NCBI RefSeq assembly: GCF_029168945.1 | Contig: NC_083601.1 | Coordinates: forward strand, 15,590,160-15,654,159 | DNA length: 64,000 bases | Direction: 5' to 3' | Source: Cannabis sativa | Lineage: Eukaryota; Streptophyta; Magnoliopsida; Rosales; Cannabaceae | Shown here: positions 1-11,175 of the stretch, piece by piece | Numbering within the stretch: position 1 is the stretch's first letter | How the letters are laid out: every line of letters begins with the position of its first letter | Position numbers and translations under genes: made by a program | The notes under the pieces: model-generated | What the model was told of the DNA's origin: nothing | The model's input: only the letters and a program-made list of their open reading frames with translations | Database searches by the model: none

Positions 1-1926
1 AAGTTGCATAATCTTCAACAACTTTCAACATACTCAGAGGAATTGGGTGAATTGGAAGAAAAATTGAATGATTTGCTTTTTAAAGAGGAAGTGTATTGGA
101 AACAAAGGTCTAGAATACAATGGCTACAAGAAGGAGACCAAAACACTAAATTTTTTCACCAAAAGGCAAAAACAAGGCAAAAAACGAATATTATCAAAGG
201 TATGTTTTCTAGTAGTAATTTTTTGATATTGGTATGTTGTTTATTAATTTATCACATCTCAAGGTATGTTAGAAAATCAAGGTGTATAGACAACTATACT
301 GTGGAGGTGTTAACTCAACATATCTATAATATAAAGTGAAATTCTTAAATAATTGTGGTTTAAAAATAAACTTCTAAGACATGTTATAGGTTTCAAAAAT
401 AGTTATGTCTCTGTTCTAAAGTTGATAATAGGTTAATTTACAGAATTATAATTTTGAAAATACGAGTTTTTTTGTGTTAGAATGTCTTGATATTTTTGTA
501 ATTAAAGGAATGGTTTTGAATAAAGAAGAGGATGAAGATTATAATATTAAAAAGTATGTGGATAGGTATAATTGGATTTAATACCAAAATTGCCTTCTAT
601 TAGTAGGTATAATTGGTGTAACAAGTTTGTTTGAAAACTAGCATAACTCTTTCAGTAGGAAAAACATGCGAAACTAAATCATGGACCTTAGATTTATTAC
701 TTAAATAATATTTTAAAGTTTTAAGTTTTGTATCCATGGTTTCTTAACTATTATATAAAACTAAAGAGGAAATTTTAAATTATATACATACATTAATTAG
801 TTTTAGTTTTAAGTTTTTAAATTATATAAAACTATGTAACGTTAATTTTATTTTCTTAAGTTTTAATAGTTGTATTCTTGATAGGCCTTTTAAATAGGGA
901 TAATGAATGGTGCTCGAAAGTTGAAGATATGACCAAGATTATCACAGAATTTTATGGACAGTTATTCACAACGGGAACCCCATCTCTACCAAAAATTGAG
1001 GAGTTACTTGAAGTAGTTAAACCTGTAGTAACAGATGAAATGAACTCAACACTTAGAAAACCATTTACACCCGAAGAGATAAGAAAGGCGGTATTTGCCA
1101 TGTCTACAGATAAAAGTCCAGGACCTGATGGTATGAATGCAAAATTTTACCAGGAATATTGGGATATAATAGGACCATTGGTAACCAGGACTGTGATAGA
1201 TTGTATTGAGGGAAATGAAGAATTATCATTGATTAATTCTACAATAGTAACTCTTATTCCCAAAATAAAGGAACCAACATCTGTTAGTGATTTCAGGCCG
1301 ATAAGCTTATGTAATGTCCTTTATAAAATCATCTCCAAAGTTTTAATCAACAGACTAAAGCCTTTTCTCTCAAAGGTAATAAGTGCTACACAGAGCGCTT
1401 TTGTTCCAGGTCGGTTAATAACAGACAATGCCTTAGTTGCTTATGAGGGGTTACATAGTTTACGAAGGCATACAAGTGGGAAACAATATTTTGCTGCAAT
1501 GAAACTTGATATGAGCAAAGCCTATGATCGGGTTGAGTGGGTTTTCGTAGAGAGAATGTTGCTAAAGCTAGGTTTTGAACAACAATGGGTGGATAAATTG
1601 ATGAAATGTGTCTACTCAGTTCGGTACTCTTTTCAATTAAATGGGCAAATTTATGGGGAAGTAATACCGACTAGAGGCTTAAGACAAGGAGATCCACTTT
1701 CGCCGTACCTTTTCCTTATATGTGCAGAAGGATTTTCAGCGCTCATCCGACATGCAGAGGAAAAGAGGGATATTTTGGGTCTAAAAATAGCTAGACATGC
1801 CCCACCAATTAGTCACTTATTCTTCGCAGATGACAGTTTGCTCATGTTTAAAGCTTCAGAGAGAACTTTAGTATCAATACAAAAAATTTTCAGCCTGTAT
1901 GCTGCTTGTTCTGGACAGGTATATAT

Positions 1927-1968
<42 letters not shown>

Positions 1969-4371
1969 TTATTATATTATAAAATATTGGTTTTACTGTT
2001 TTGTAGATGATTAATTACACCAAATCACTGCTTTTGTTTTCCCCTAATACTCCTGAAGGAATTAGAGTACAATATGTCTCCTCTCTTGCAATGACGATGA
2101 CAGAAGAGATTGAAACATATCTGGGATTGCCAATGGTGGTTGGAAGAAATAAAAAAGCTATATTTCGACCAATCAAAGATAAAATTTGGTCAAAACTAAA
2201 CTCATGGCATACAAAATTATTCTCACAAGCAGGAAAAGAAATTCTTTTAAAAGCAGTGGTACAATCTATGCCTATGTATTATATGTCGTGTTTCATTATA
2301 CCAGACGGAACTTGTGAGGAAATAGAGAAACTAATGGCTAGATATTGGTGGGGTTCTTTCCAATCAAAGAGGAAAATTCATTGGCGAGCTTGGCAAAAGC
2401 TTTGTTTTTCTAAGCGAAAAGGAGGGTTAGGTTTTCGAAGATTTGTTCAATATAACCAAGCGTTATTAGCAAAACAGGCATGGAGGGTATTGATAAATCC
2501 TACGTCTATTCTGGCACAAGTTCTAAAGGCCAGATATTTCCCACAACAAAGTTTTTTGGAAGCTACAGAAAGCTCTCATCCATCTCAAATATGGCGTGGT
2601 ATAGTTTGGGGTAAGGAATTACTTATTAAAGGATTGAGAAGGAGAATTGGGAATGGTGCTAATACAAGGGTGTTTAAAGATCCATGGATTCCACGACCAC
2701 CTTCCTTTCTACCTATTACAAAGGAAGTTGGTAATCTTATGATGGTATCAGAATTAATAGAGCAATCAGGACAATGGAATATAGATCTGATTCGCCAAGT
2801 TTTTAGTACTCCTGACTCACAACTCATTTTATCAATTCCAATTACCCTGTATGAACACGATGATGATTGGTTATGGCATTTTACTAGCCATGGCCACTAT
2901 TCAGTTAAGAGTGGATATAATCTGGCGATAGGAGGAGAAAATTTGCAACCTTCATCATCAAATGAAGTTATGGCAGCTTGGTGGAGTTCATACTGGGCAA
3001 TAAAAATTCCAAAGAAAATTCTACATTTTGGATGGAAGGGTTTTCATGAAATTTTACCCTCCTTTAGTGGTCTATTTCGAAGACAAAGCTCATCTCATAG
3101 TAATTGTCCTATATGTGGTTTCGGGAATGATACCAATGCACATGCAATTTTTTGGTGCTCCTTCTCACAAGTTATATGGAAGGAAATGAGTTTCCCTTTT
3201 CTTGCAAGCCCAAAAGAGGACCTGACCTTCAAAGGAGTACTTCTGTATGCATCAGAAATACTTGAAAAAGAAGATTTTGAGAAAGTGTTAATTTCAGCAT
3301 GGACAATATGGTTTGAAAGAAATAAGAAAAGTCATGGAAGAACCATAAGAACTTCACACCAAATCAAGATATGGATTTCCTCTTATTATAATGAAATCTG
3401 TCGAGAAAGAAATAAAACCAAAAAAGGGGTTTCAACTGGGTGTACTAGCGAGCAAAGTAATACAGAGACAGAAGTCAATAACTATAAACTATATGTGGAT
3501 GCAGCGATATCAACCCCTCAAAATGTGATTGGTTTTGGAGCAGTCATTTTCTCCTCAGACAAACAAATGAAGGCAGCCTTATCTAAACCACTACAAGGTA
3601 AATCAATCAAAATTTACTAAGTTACTAAGTATTATGTCTCTTATAGCAAGAACAGGGATAATACATACAATTTTAAAATAATATTAATAATTATCATTTG
3701 GGTCTATTTTTTAATTTTCAGTTTATGTTTTCAAATTTACTTATGAAGGTATAAAACGATGTAATAATAACAAATGTGAATACAACTTAAATATTTTAAC
3801 TAAAAATTTATAAATGGTTTTATCTGGATTAACTTTAAAGAATTTTAATAGTTATAGTTTTCAAAATAGATATATGATTCCTTTTAGCATAGGGGTTATT
3901 TAAATTTATACTATTATATTATCATGTTAAAAGTTAGGGAAAGAGTCAAACCAAAGGGGTTTCCCTTTGGTGTTGACTCTATAATAATTATACTCTAAAA
4001 TTTGAGTTTTAAATTTAAATGAACTTATTGGTTTAATTATCTCATTTGCAGGTTCCTTTTCAGTTTTCCAGGCAGAAGCAGTTGCTTTACTAGTAGGATT
4101 GCGTTGGGCTCAAGATGTGGGACTTCCCGTGGAGAAAGTTTTTTCTGATTCACTTTCTTTGGTCTCAGCTTTGGAGGGCCAGACTGTGTATTTAAATGAA
4201 CTGGGGGTTATCTTTTCTGATATTAAAGTCCTATTGTCTAGTTTTCCTGGGGCATCTCTTTCTCATGTTAGCCGCAACTTTAATGTTGAGGCTCATAGAT
4301 TGGCTAAGCATGCCCTTAGGATAGACAATGAACTTTCTTGGATGGAAGAAATCCCCCCTCCTTCTGTGTAA
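1..4371 (+). CDS. LINE ORF2 C-terminal part: reverse transcriptase and RNase H, split by three intron-like gaps
   Basis: Coding blocks are 1-199, 885-1918, 2007-3597 and 4052-4371; joined at GT-AG boundaries they make one open frame. The first block ends an endonuclease-RT linker (WLQEGDQNTKFFH). The second carries RT: SPGPDG, the palm aspartate in KLDMSKAYDRVEW, GLRQGDPLSPYLF and the catalytic FADD box at about 1834. The third holds the thumb, the LGLPMVVGR block, a zinc-finger-like CPICGFGNDTNAHAIFWC (about 3106-3159) and the start of RNase H (LYVDAA). The fourth completes RNase H with AEAVALLVGLRWA, FSDSL and NVEAHRLAKHAL. All catalytic positions I can recognise are present and there is no nonsense codon inside the blocks. 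The joining phases are 1, 0 and 1. Upstream endonuclease lies outside the window. Confidence 0.85.
200..884 (+). other. Intron-like segment 1 in LINE ORF2
   Basis: A 685-bp AT-rich stretch starting GTATGT and ending TTGATAG interrupts a glycine codon (phase 1). Removing it joins the linker 'TNIIK' to 'GLLNRDNEWC' exactly as plant LINE proteins read. It contains many stops and no recognisable element. Confidence 0.75.
1919..2006 (+). other. Intron-like segment 2 in LINE ORF2, with (ATT)n microsatellite
   Basis: An 88-bp segment starts GTATAT and ends TGTTTTGTAG in phase 0. It is largely a TTA/ATT microsatellite (about 1929-1966). Removal joins 'CSGQ' to 'MINYTKS', the normal conserved RT block. 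Read through, the microsatellite gives a run of leucines that is clearly not part of the protein. Confidence 0.75.
3598..4051 (+). other. Intron-like segment 3 in LINE ORF2, containing a strong hairpin
   Basis: A 454-bp AT-rich segment starts GTAAAT and ends CTCATTTGCAG (phase 1). It separates the first RNase H strand from the AEAVALL helix, and removal restores a continuous RNase H fold. A near-perfect hairpin lies at 3942-3980: arm AGAGTCAAACCAAAGGG, then a 4-nt loop and its near complement. Confidence 0.75.
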
Positions 4372-4433
4372 CTCTTGTTACCGGTTGTTATCTTAACCTT
4401 TATCGGTTACCCCAACAAAAAAAAAAAAAAAAA

Positions 4434-4527
4434 CTTTTGGCAGAGAGTGTAAAGTTGTTACCCCCACTCAGTCTTGCAAATGCATTATATTCAAGGGATC
4501 ATGGAAATATCCTTTTAAGGTCTCGAA
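4434..4527 (+). pseudogene. Serpin, middle exon fragment (left piece)
   Basis: Immediately after the LINE poly(A) tail the frame reads LLAESVKLLPPLSLANALYS. This matches the plant serpin segment before the gate region, whose family form is '...LVLANALYFKGAW'. The fragment stops at the target-site duplication TCGAA (4523-4527), where Copia I begins, and the gene resumes at 22820. The N-terminal half expected upstream is not here. It must lie beyond the LINE, outside the window, or be lost. The aromatic and acidic residues normally following ANALY are altered (SRDHGN), so decay had probably begun early. Confidence 0.8.
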
Positions 4528-4723
4528 TGTAAGAACAATAAGAATCACAAGAACAGAGGAACAGAAATGAGAAGGCAAAAGCTAATCCAAGAGATTAGCA
4601 ACATCTTTATTTATAGAGAGAGATTACAGAGTCTTTACACAGAAAGAAAACTTTAACTACCTAACTAATAACTAATTAATAGAGTTAACAGAAATAACAG
4701 ACAACCAAGATTAGTTATTAACA
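4528..4723 (-). repeat. Copia I 3' LTR
   Basis: This 196-bp LTR begins TGTAAGAACA on the plus strand. It is near-identical to 22585-22814 except for an internal length difference. The polypurine tract lies at 4724-4733. Confidence 0.93.
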
Positions 4724-4871
4724 TCCCCCTCAAACTGAACTTGGAGATAGCCATGTTGAGTTTGGACTTTAGGTAGTGAAATCTATCTGTGGACAAAGAT
4801 TTGGTGAGAAGATCTGCCACTTGATCAATTGAAGGAACAAACTGTACAGCAAGTTGATGAGCAATTATCTG

Positions 4872-5865
4872 TAGGGCTGAACATTTAGGCCCGAAAACCC
4901 GACCACGCGCCCCAACCCGCTGTCGAAAAAAGCCGAAAAATTTAAAACTCGTGTAGTCGGGTCGGGTCTAACCCAAAAATGCTCAACACGGGTGTCGAGT
5001 TCGGGTTTTAAAATAATGCATTTTTTTATTCGGGTTTTAACCCGATACCCGAACAATACTATTAAGTTTAAAATATATATTTTTTAATACAATGAAAAAT
5101 AATATTAAAACTTAATACTTAATAGGTTGGATCGTGGTCATGGTTGCCCATTTCTTTGGTTCTCTCTTTATGTTTGTAGAACTAATGATTTCCTCTTCTC
5201 TCAACAGCAGCAGCAACAACAAAATAAAATAAAAAGAGTATATTACCATTCGTAAACTAAATCGTAACCCAAGAAAACCAGCGGTTGCTTCGTCTTCTCC
5301 GGCGGGTTCTCATCTCAGCGGTCAGCTCAGTCAGGCGAACTGTGCTGTCGGTGGCCCGGTGCCTCTTCAGCTCCTCATCCCTCTTCTATTTTTCTGAGAT
5401 CTGACCGCCGGTGCCCCTGCCCGTGTCCGCCCATGCCCACCTGCTCACTGTCGGTCCGAGATTTGTTCTTGAGTTCTCCTCTGCCCTCTCATCTCTCTTT
5501 TTCAATTTTATATTCATAAATTATATACATTATCATGATAATAAATTATAATTTATATTATATATAATGTAATTTTTTATTTAAACTTATATGTTTTATA
5601 TTATACATTTTTCAATTTTCAGTTCTTTATATTATACATTTTTTATTTAAACTTGCTGAATAGAAATAGAAAAATAAAAAAAAATGGTATTTTTAAAAAT
5701 CAAGTTTTATTTTGGCCCAAAAATAATCATTCGGACTGCCTACTAAAACCCGAACCCGGACACATTAAACCCGCCAAATCCGACCCGAAACCCGCCGTAC
5801 CCGACCACCCGAAATCTGAAAACCCGAACCCGACCACCCGAAAACCCGACCCGTGTGCAGCCCTA
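4872..5865. mobile_element. Non-autonomous hAT element inside Copia I RNase H
   Basis: This 994-bp element has terminal inverted repeats TAGGGCTG/CAGCCCTA and an exact 8-bp target duplication ATTATCTG (4864-4871 and 5866-5873), the hAT signature. Subterminal regions are packed with ACCCGAACCCGACC-type repeats on opposite strands at the two ends, the usual transposase-binding arrangement. The interior (about 5260-5460) is GC-rich and unlike its surroundings, possibly a captured fragment. There is no transposase. It splits the Copia I RNase H between the DLHFVRDQI and AHQLAVQF blocks. Confidence 0.9.
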
Positions 5866-8800
5866 ATTATCTGGTCACGGACAAAGTGTAAATCAAGTTC
5901 AATGTGTTTTGAACGCGCATGAAACACCGAATTTGCTGCAAGAGCAGCTGCACTTTGATTGTCCACCCAAATAATAGGACAATGTTGTAGAGTAATGTGA
6001 AGTTCAGATAACAGTGACGATATCCATTTGAGTTTAGCAACCGTATTGGCAAGGGCCCTGAACTCACTTTCCGTGCTTGAACGTGCAACAACTTGATGCT
6101 TTTTTGTAGTCCACGAGATCAGATTGCCCCCTAGAAAGATGACATACCCTCCAGTTGACTTTCGATCATCAATGCTACTTGCCCAATCGGCATCAGAGTA
6201 GCTGTGAAGTGTCATCTCAGATGTAGGCCGAAGCACCAAACCTTTAGTGATAGTTCCTTTGAGATATCGTAAAAGTCTCTTACAAGCATTCCAGTGACAC
6301 ATAGTGGGAGCCTTGATAAACTGGCTGAGTTTGTTGACAATATAGGCTATATCAGGTCTTGTTAAAGACAGATAATGTAATGCACCAATAGTGCTTCTGT
6401 ATAAAGTCGAATCAGAGAAGGGTTCACCATCATTGAGAAACAGTTTGGTGGCAGCACTAGAGGGATTGGGAATACTTTTAGCTCCTTCCATATTTAGCCT
6501 AGTAAGTAGATCGGTGATGTATTTCGTTTGGGAAAGATACATTCCCGTCGAGTCTCTGAAAATTTCCAACCCCAAAAAGTAATGTGCTTCACCTAAAGTT
6601 TTTAGAGAGAAGTCACGATTCAGATCTGTGATAAGTTTGTTGATGAGAGACTCACTTGGACCTGTAACTAAGATGTCATCAACGTAAACCAGTAATATAA
6701 TAAAGGCCTGTGCAGAGTGATAAATGAACAATGATGTGTCTGCTTTGGATGCCACAAAACCCCAGTTTAAAAGGCTGTTTTTCAACTTGTTGTTCTATGC
6801 ACGTGGTGCCTGTTTAAGACCATAAATGGACTTGTGTAGAAGGCATACATGATCAGGCTTGCTGGAGTCAAGGAAGCCGGGTGGTTGTTTCATGTACACG
6901 GTTTCAGTTAGAGTGCCATTGAGAAAGGCATTGCTAACATCTAGTTGTTTGACAGCCCAACTCTTAGAGACAGCAAGGGATAATACTGTGCAAACTGTAA
7001 CAGGTTTAACAACTGGTGAAAAAGTTTCAGCATAGTCTATACCCGGTGTTTGTAAAAATCCTTTGGCCACAAGTCTCGACTTGAATCGATCTAGAGACCC
7101 ATCAGCATTTAATTTCAATCGATGAATCCACTTATTATCTATGACATGCATTCCCTCTGTGTAAGGAACTAAGGACCATGTGCCAGCATTTTTTAGAGCT
7201 GTAATTTCAGTGTTCATAGATGCTAGCCACTTGGGATGCATGAGTGCTTCTTTTAAGGTTCTTGGTTCTGTAGGAAGGAGAGACTGTGGCAGTGGGTGCT
7301 TGGTTGCCAAATAGGACTTTGGCTTGACTATACCATTTAGAGATTTTGTGATCATGGCATGAGTGTGAGTAGGGGCTGCCTGTATTGATATTCCTGCACA
7401 GGGTAAAGATGCAGCAGATGGTTCTGGTGCAGAGACAGTAGGCAAAGAAATATTTTGGTATGGGGCAGTGTTTATGGCATTGTTGCTGATGGGAGTAGAC
7501 ACGGGTGGATTGATGATGATATTTGAGGATGTAGTATTGGTTTGTGATGGAGCGGATGTGGTGTTGGGCAGATTAGGGGATGCAGTAGGTAAAGTAGTGG
7601 AAGCTAGTATAACAGGTTCAGTAGCTTGGGAATTTGGTGAATTGGGTTGTAATGTCTCAGCACCAGATGGTGGTATTGCAGCATCAGTCACAATATTAGT
7701 GTGAGATAAAGGACAATTTGTAGTAAAGCTAGCAGTAGAAGGAGAATGGGAATGAAATTGTACCTGATCTGATGCATATGATGAGAGAATTCCAGGATAT
7801 CATCTTTCATTGAAAATAAAATTGTGTGCTATAAAGATTCGACCTTGAGCATTTTCACATAGAAAACCTTTGTGATAGGACGAATAGCCAATAAAGAGAC
7901 ACTGTTCAGACTTAAAATCCATTTTGTGGGAATGATACGGCCTGAGATGTGGAAAGCATTCACAACCAAAAGGCTTCATAATACTATAGTCAGGTGGTAT
8001 GCCAAAGAGACATTCAAAGGGACTAATGTTGTTGAGAACAACTGTAGGCAGCCTATTGATAGTGAATGTGGCATATTGAAAGGCATGCCACCAGTAAGTA
8101 AAATCCAATTTGCTTTGAGCAAGCAGAGTAAGGCCAGTTTCCACGATGTGTCTATGCTTTCTTTCAGCCCTCCCATGTTGCTCATGAGTATGAGGGCAAG
8201 GATGAGAGAATAAGATACCTTGATCACTGAGGAATCTTTTAAAAGGTTTGTATTCACCACCACCATCAGCTTGGACAGCCTTTATAGGAAGTCCAAATTT
8301 TTTTTCTGCCATGCCTTTAAACTTAAGAAACATCTCAAGAGCTTGAGATTTGAGAACTAGAGGGTAAATCCAAGTGAAGCGGCTAAAGTCATCAATAAAG
8401 TGGATATAATACTTGAAACCATCTTTGGATTGTATATGGGAGGGACCCCAGAGGTCTGTATGAACAAGTTCAAGGGGTTTAGTGGCTCTATAAGTGGAAA
8501 TTGGGAAGGGTAATTTGTGGCTTTTACCTTGTTGACATACATGACAAAATTGAAGTGTTTTTAAGGAACCTGTGTGGGGTATATGAGATAATATTTTGCA
8601 CAAGGTAGAAGTAGAGGGGTGTCCCAATTTGCAATGCCAAGTATTGATGTCATTAGAGGCATAATTATGTAAGACAGAATGTGCAGAAAAGAGAGATTGA
8701 TCTTTATTGATATGTAACTGATTACAAGTAGTGGAACTTATAGTATTGTTACAATCAAAAGGTTGATCATCATTATAGTAACCATAATCTTTACTGGGGG

Positions 8801-9269
8801 AAATCAAGTTGGTGGTGAGATAGCATTGTTGATGTTGCTAATGTGAGCCAGAACCTTCACTCAACATGTACAACCCTTCTTTATGCCTTCCTTTGAGGAG
8901 AGGAGCTTCGGTTCGCTTGTCCTTAACAAAACAGCAATTTCTATGAAATTCTAGAAAAATATCATTATCATCAACAAGCTTAGAAATGCTGACAAGATTC
9001 TTAGTAATAGTAGGAACTTGTAATACCGATTTTAATTGCAAAGGACATGAAGGGTTGAAGGAGGGAAGAAAGGACTGACCAACACTAAAGATTTGGAGTT
9101 TCTTACCATCCCCTACAGCAAGAGTCTCATTACCGTGGTAAGGCTGTTGATTTTCAAGATTGGCAGCATCAAAAGTGACATGAGCTGTGGCCCCTGTGTC
9201 AGCATACCAAGTGTAGTCATCCCCAAAGTCTTGAACAAGAGTAGTGGAGTAGGCTTGAGGGTCATATTC

Positions 9270-11160
9270 TGTTGGGTTTTATGCCCTAAATAAAACTCCA
9301 TTTCAATGTAATCTATTTTATTCAACATCAATAAAGAAACAGAAGTATTTTTCATTCATTTGTGTATGTTTTGGTTCACCTTATCAATTGCTTGTCTATT
9401 TGATTTATAAATTCATCTAAAAACCCTTTTCACATACTTGATCCTGTTTATTGTGTTGTCAACACTTTGGAAAGTAAACATGACTATGTGAATAAAGTTT
9501 CCTAGATTTATCAGACACAGGGTTTTACTGATATGATAATCTACAACAAGAGTTTACTTGCATTTGGAGAAATGCTATGTGCTTTCCAGAACATTGGTTA
9601 AAGTAAAGCTCAGGTTGGGTGCATGGAGTATGCATCGGAAGGGACCGATATTGGACTTTGACTTAGATTTATTAAACTTACCGTAATATCTATTCAAGTC
9701 AATATCGCCTAGTTGATCCTAGATCAAATGATCTTAATCCTGTTATGATTAGGCTCAATCTCAGGAGGCTATTCATGTTCTTTGATTTGTTAGTTAAGCC
9801 TACTTTTAGGTCAGGGTGATACGTACACTTTAGGAACACGGTAGTGCAATTGAGTGGGAGCGCTAACATAAACATGGAATCTATAGCTTCTATCTGGCGA
9901 ATAGTAAGCAAAGGATGATCTCCTTTGAGCTTGACCAAACGAAAATAAATGGTGGAGTACTCATTTCACATAAGCTGAAATATCATTTATACGGGGTCAA
10001 GTGTTTTAAAGATAAAATACATAGTAGGGTGTAACGGTAATCTAATCCCTTTACAGTGTAGATCATTCATATAGAGGATCATTGATCAAATTAGGATTAT
10101 AACAATGGATAACTAATGATGTGTCTATATGGTGGAACATATAGAGCATTCTATATACTGAGAGTGCAATTCTAAGTTCTATGCGTGGATTCAACGAAGA
10201 ATTAATAAGTCAGTGAATTTAAGTTATAAATTCTTGATCTATTTATTGGAAGCTCGGTTATATAGACCCATGGTCCCCCCACTAGTTGAGATAATATTGC
10301 TTGTAAGACTCATATAATTAGTTTTGATTAATCAATTATAATTCTCAAATTAGACTATGTCTATTTGTGAATTTTTCACTAAGTAAGGGCGAAATCGTAA
10401 AGAAAGAGTTTTAGGCGCATATTTGTTAAGTATGATACTTTGTATGGTTCAATTAATAAATATGATAAATGACAATATTATTTAATAATTATTTATAGTT
10501 ATTAAATAGTTGGATTTGGCATTTAAATGGTTGAATTAGAAAATTGGCGTTTTTGAGAAAATCAGATACAAAAGTGATAAAACTGTAAAATTGCAAAAAG
10601 TGAGGCCCAAATCCATACTGCCATGGCCAGCCACTTTTATAGGAATTATCCTCTGATATTTTCATTATTTTAATGCCAAATAATTCAAACCTAACCCTAG
10701 TGCAATGCTATAAATAGATAGTGAAGGCTTCAGGAAAATTACACTTTTCATTCAGAAAAACCTGAGCCTCTCTCTCTATACCTGGCCGCCCACTCTCTCT
10801 CTCTCTCTTCTTCCTTAAGATTTCGAAATACTTAGTGATTAGAGTAGTCCCCACACACAGCAAGTGATACCTCAATCATAGTGAGGAAGATCGTGAAGAA
10901 AGACTTTCAGCAAGAAGGAGTTTCAGCACTAAAGAATCAGAGAAAGAGATCCAGGTTCAGATCTTGATAATACTCTGGGATAGAAAGGATACAAGGGTTA
11001 GAGATCTGAACGGAAGGAGTCATATTATTCCGCTGCACCCAATGTAAGGTTTACTAAACTTTATATGTGTTTATTTCATCGTTTTAGAAAGTTCATATTT
11101 AGGGTGTTAATCAACATACTTGTGAGTAGATCTAAGATCCTGGTAAAATAATTTCTAACA
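9270..11160 (+). repeat. Copia II 5' LTR
   Basis: This 1891-bp LTR runs TG...CA and is nearly identical to 19710-21596. A TATA box (TATAAATAG, 10709-10717) is followed by CT-rich sequence at 10765-10815 that should hold the transcript start and leader. A related family has its own copies at 25191-27076 and 28533-30422. Confidence 0.93.
10709..10717 (+). promoter_or_regulatory. TATA box of Copia II 5' LTR
   Basis: TATAAATAG stands in the LTR before a CTCTCTCT-rich leader. The same position in the solo LTR 25191-27076 (about 26619) is TATAAATAG, but in the Copia II 3' LTR (about 21149) it has changed to TGTAAATAG. Confidence 0.7.
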
Positions 11161-11162
11161 AC

Positions 11163-11175
11163 TGGCCTCAGAGCC
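11163..11175 (+). other. Primer-binding site of Copia II
   Basis: TGGCCTCAGAGCC lies two bases after the 5' LTR and matches the plant initiator-methionine tRNA PBS (TGGTATCAGAGCC) at 11 of 13 positions. Confidence 0.85.

Larger units (their letters stand above)
1..4433 (+). mobile_element. LINE (L1-type non-LTR retrotransposon), 5' end outside window
   Basis: This is the 3' part of a plant L1-like non-LTR retrotransposon. The window opens just upstream of reverse transcriptase. RT, a zinc-binding reverse-transcriptase segment and a C-terminal RNase H follow in order, ending at a stop at 4369-4371, a short 3' UTR and a 17-A tail at 4417-4433. Directly after the tail the sequence is serpin exon (from 4434), so the element sits inside a serpin gene. 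The poly(A) tail shows that it arrived by target-primed reverse transcription of an RNA. The 5' end and the target-site duplication cannot be seen. Confidence 0.93.

Noticed and set aside
1919..2014. Poly-leucine tail at the end of the RT open frame
   Set aside because: It is the translation of an ATT/TTA microsatellite inside intron-like segment 2; RT resumes normally at 2007.
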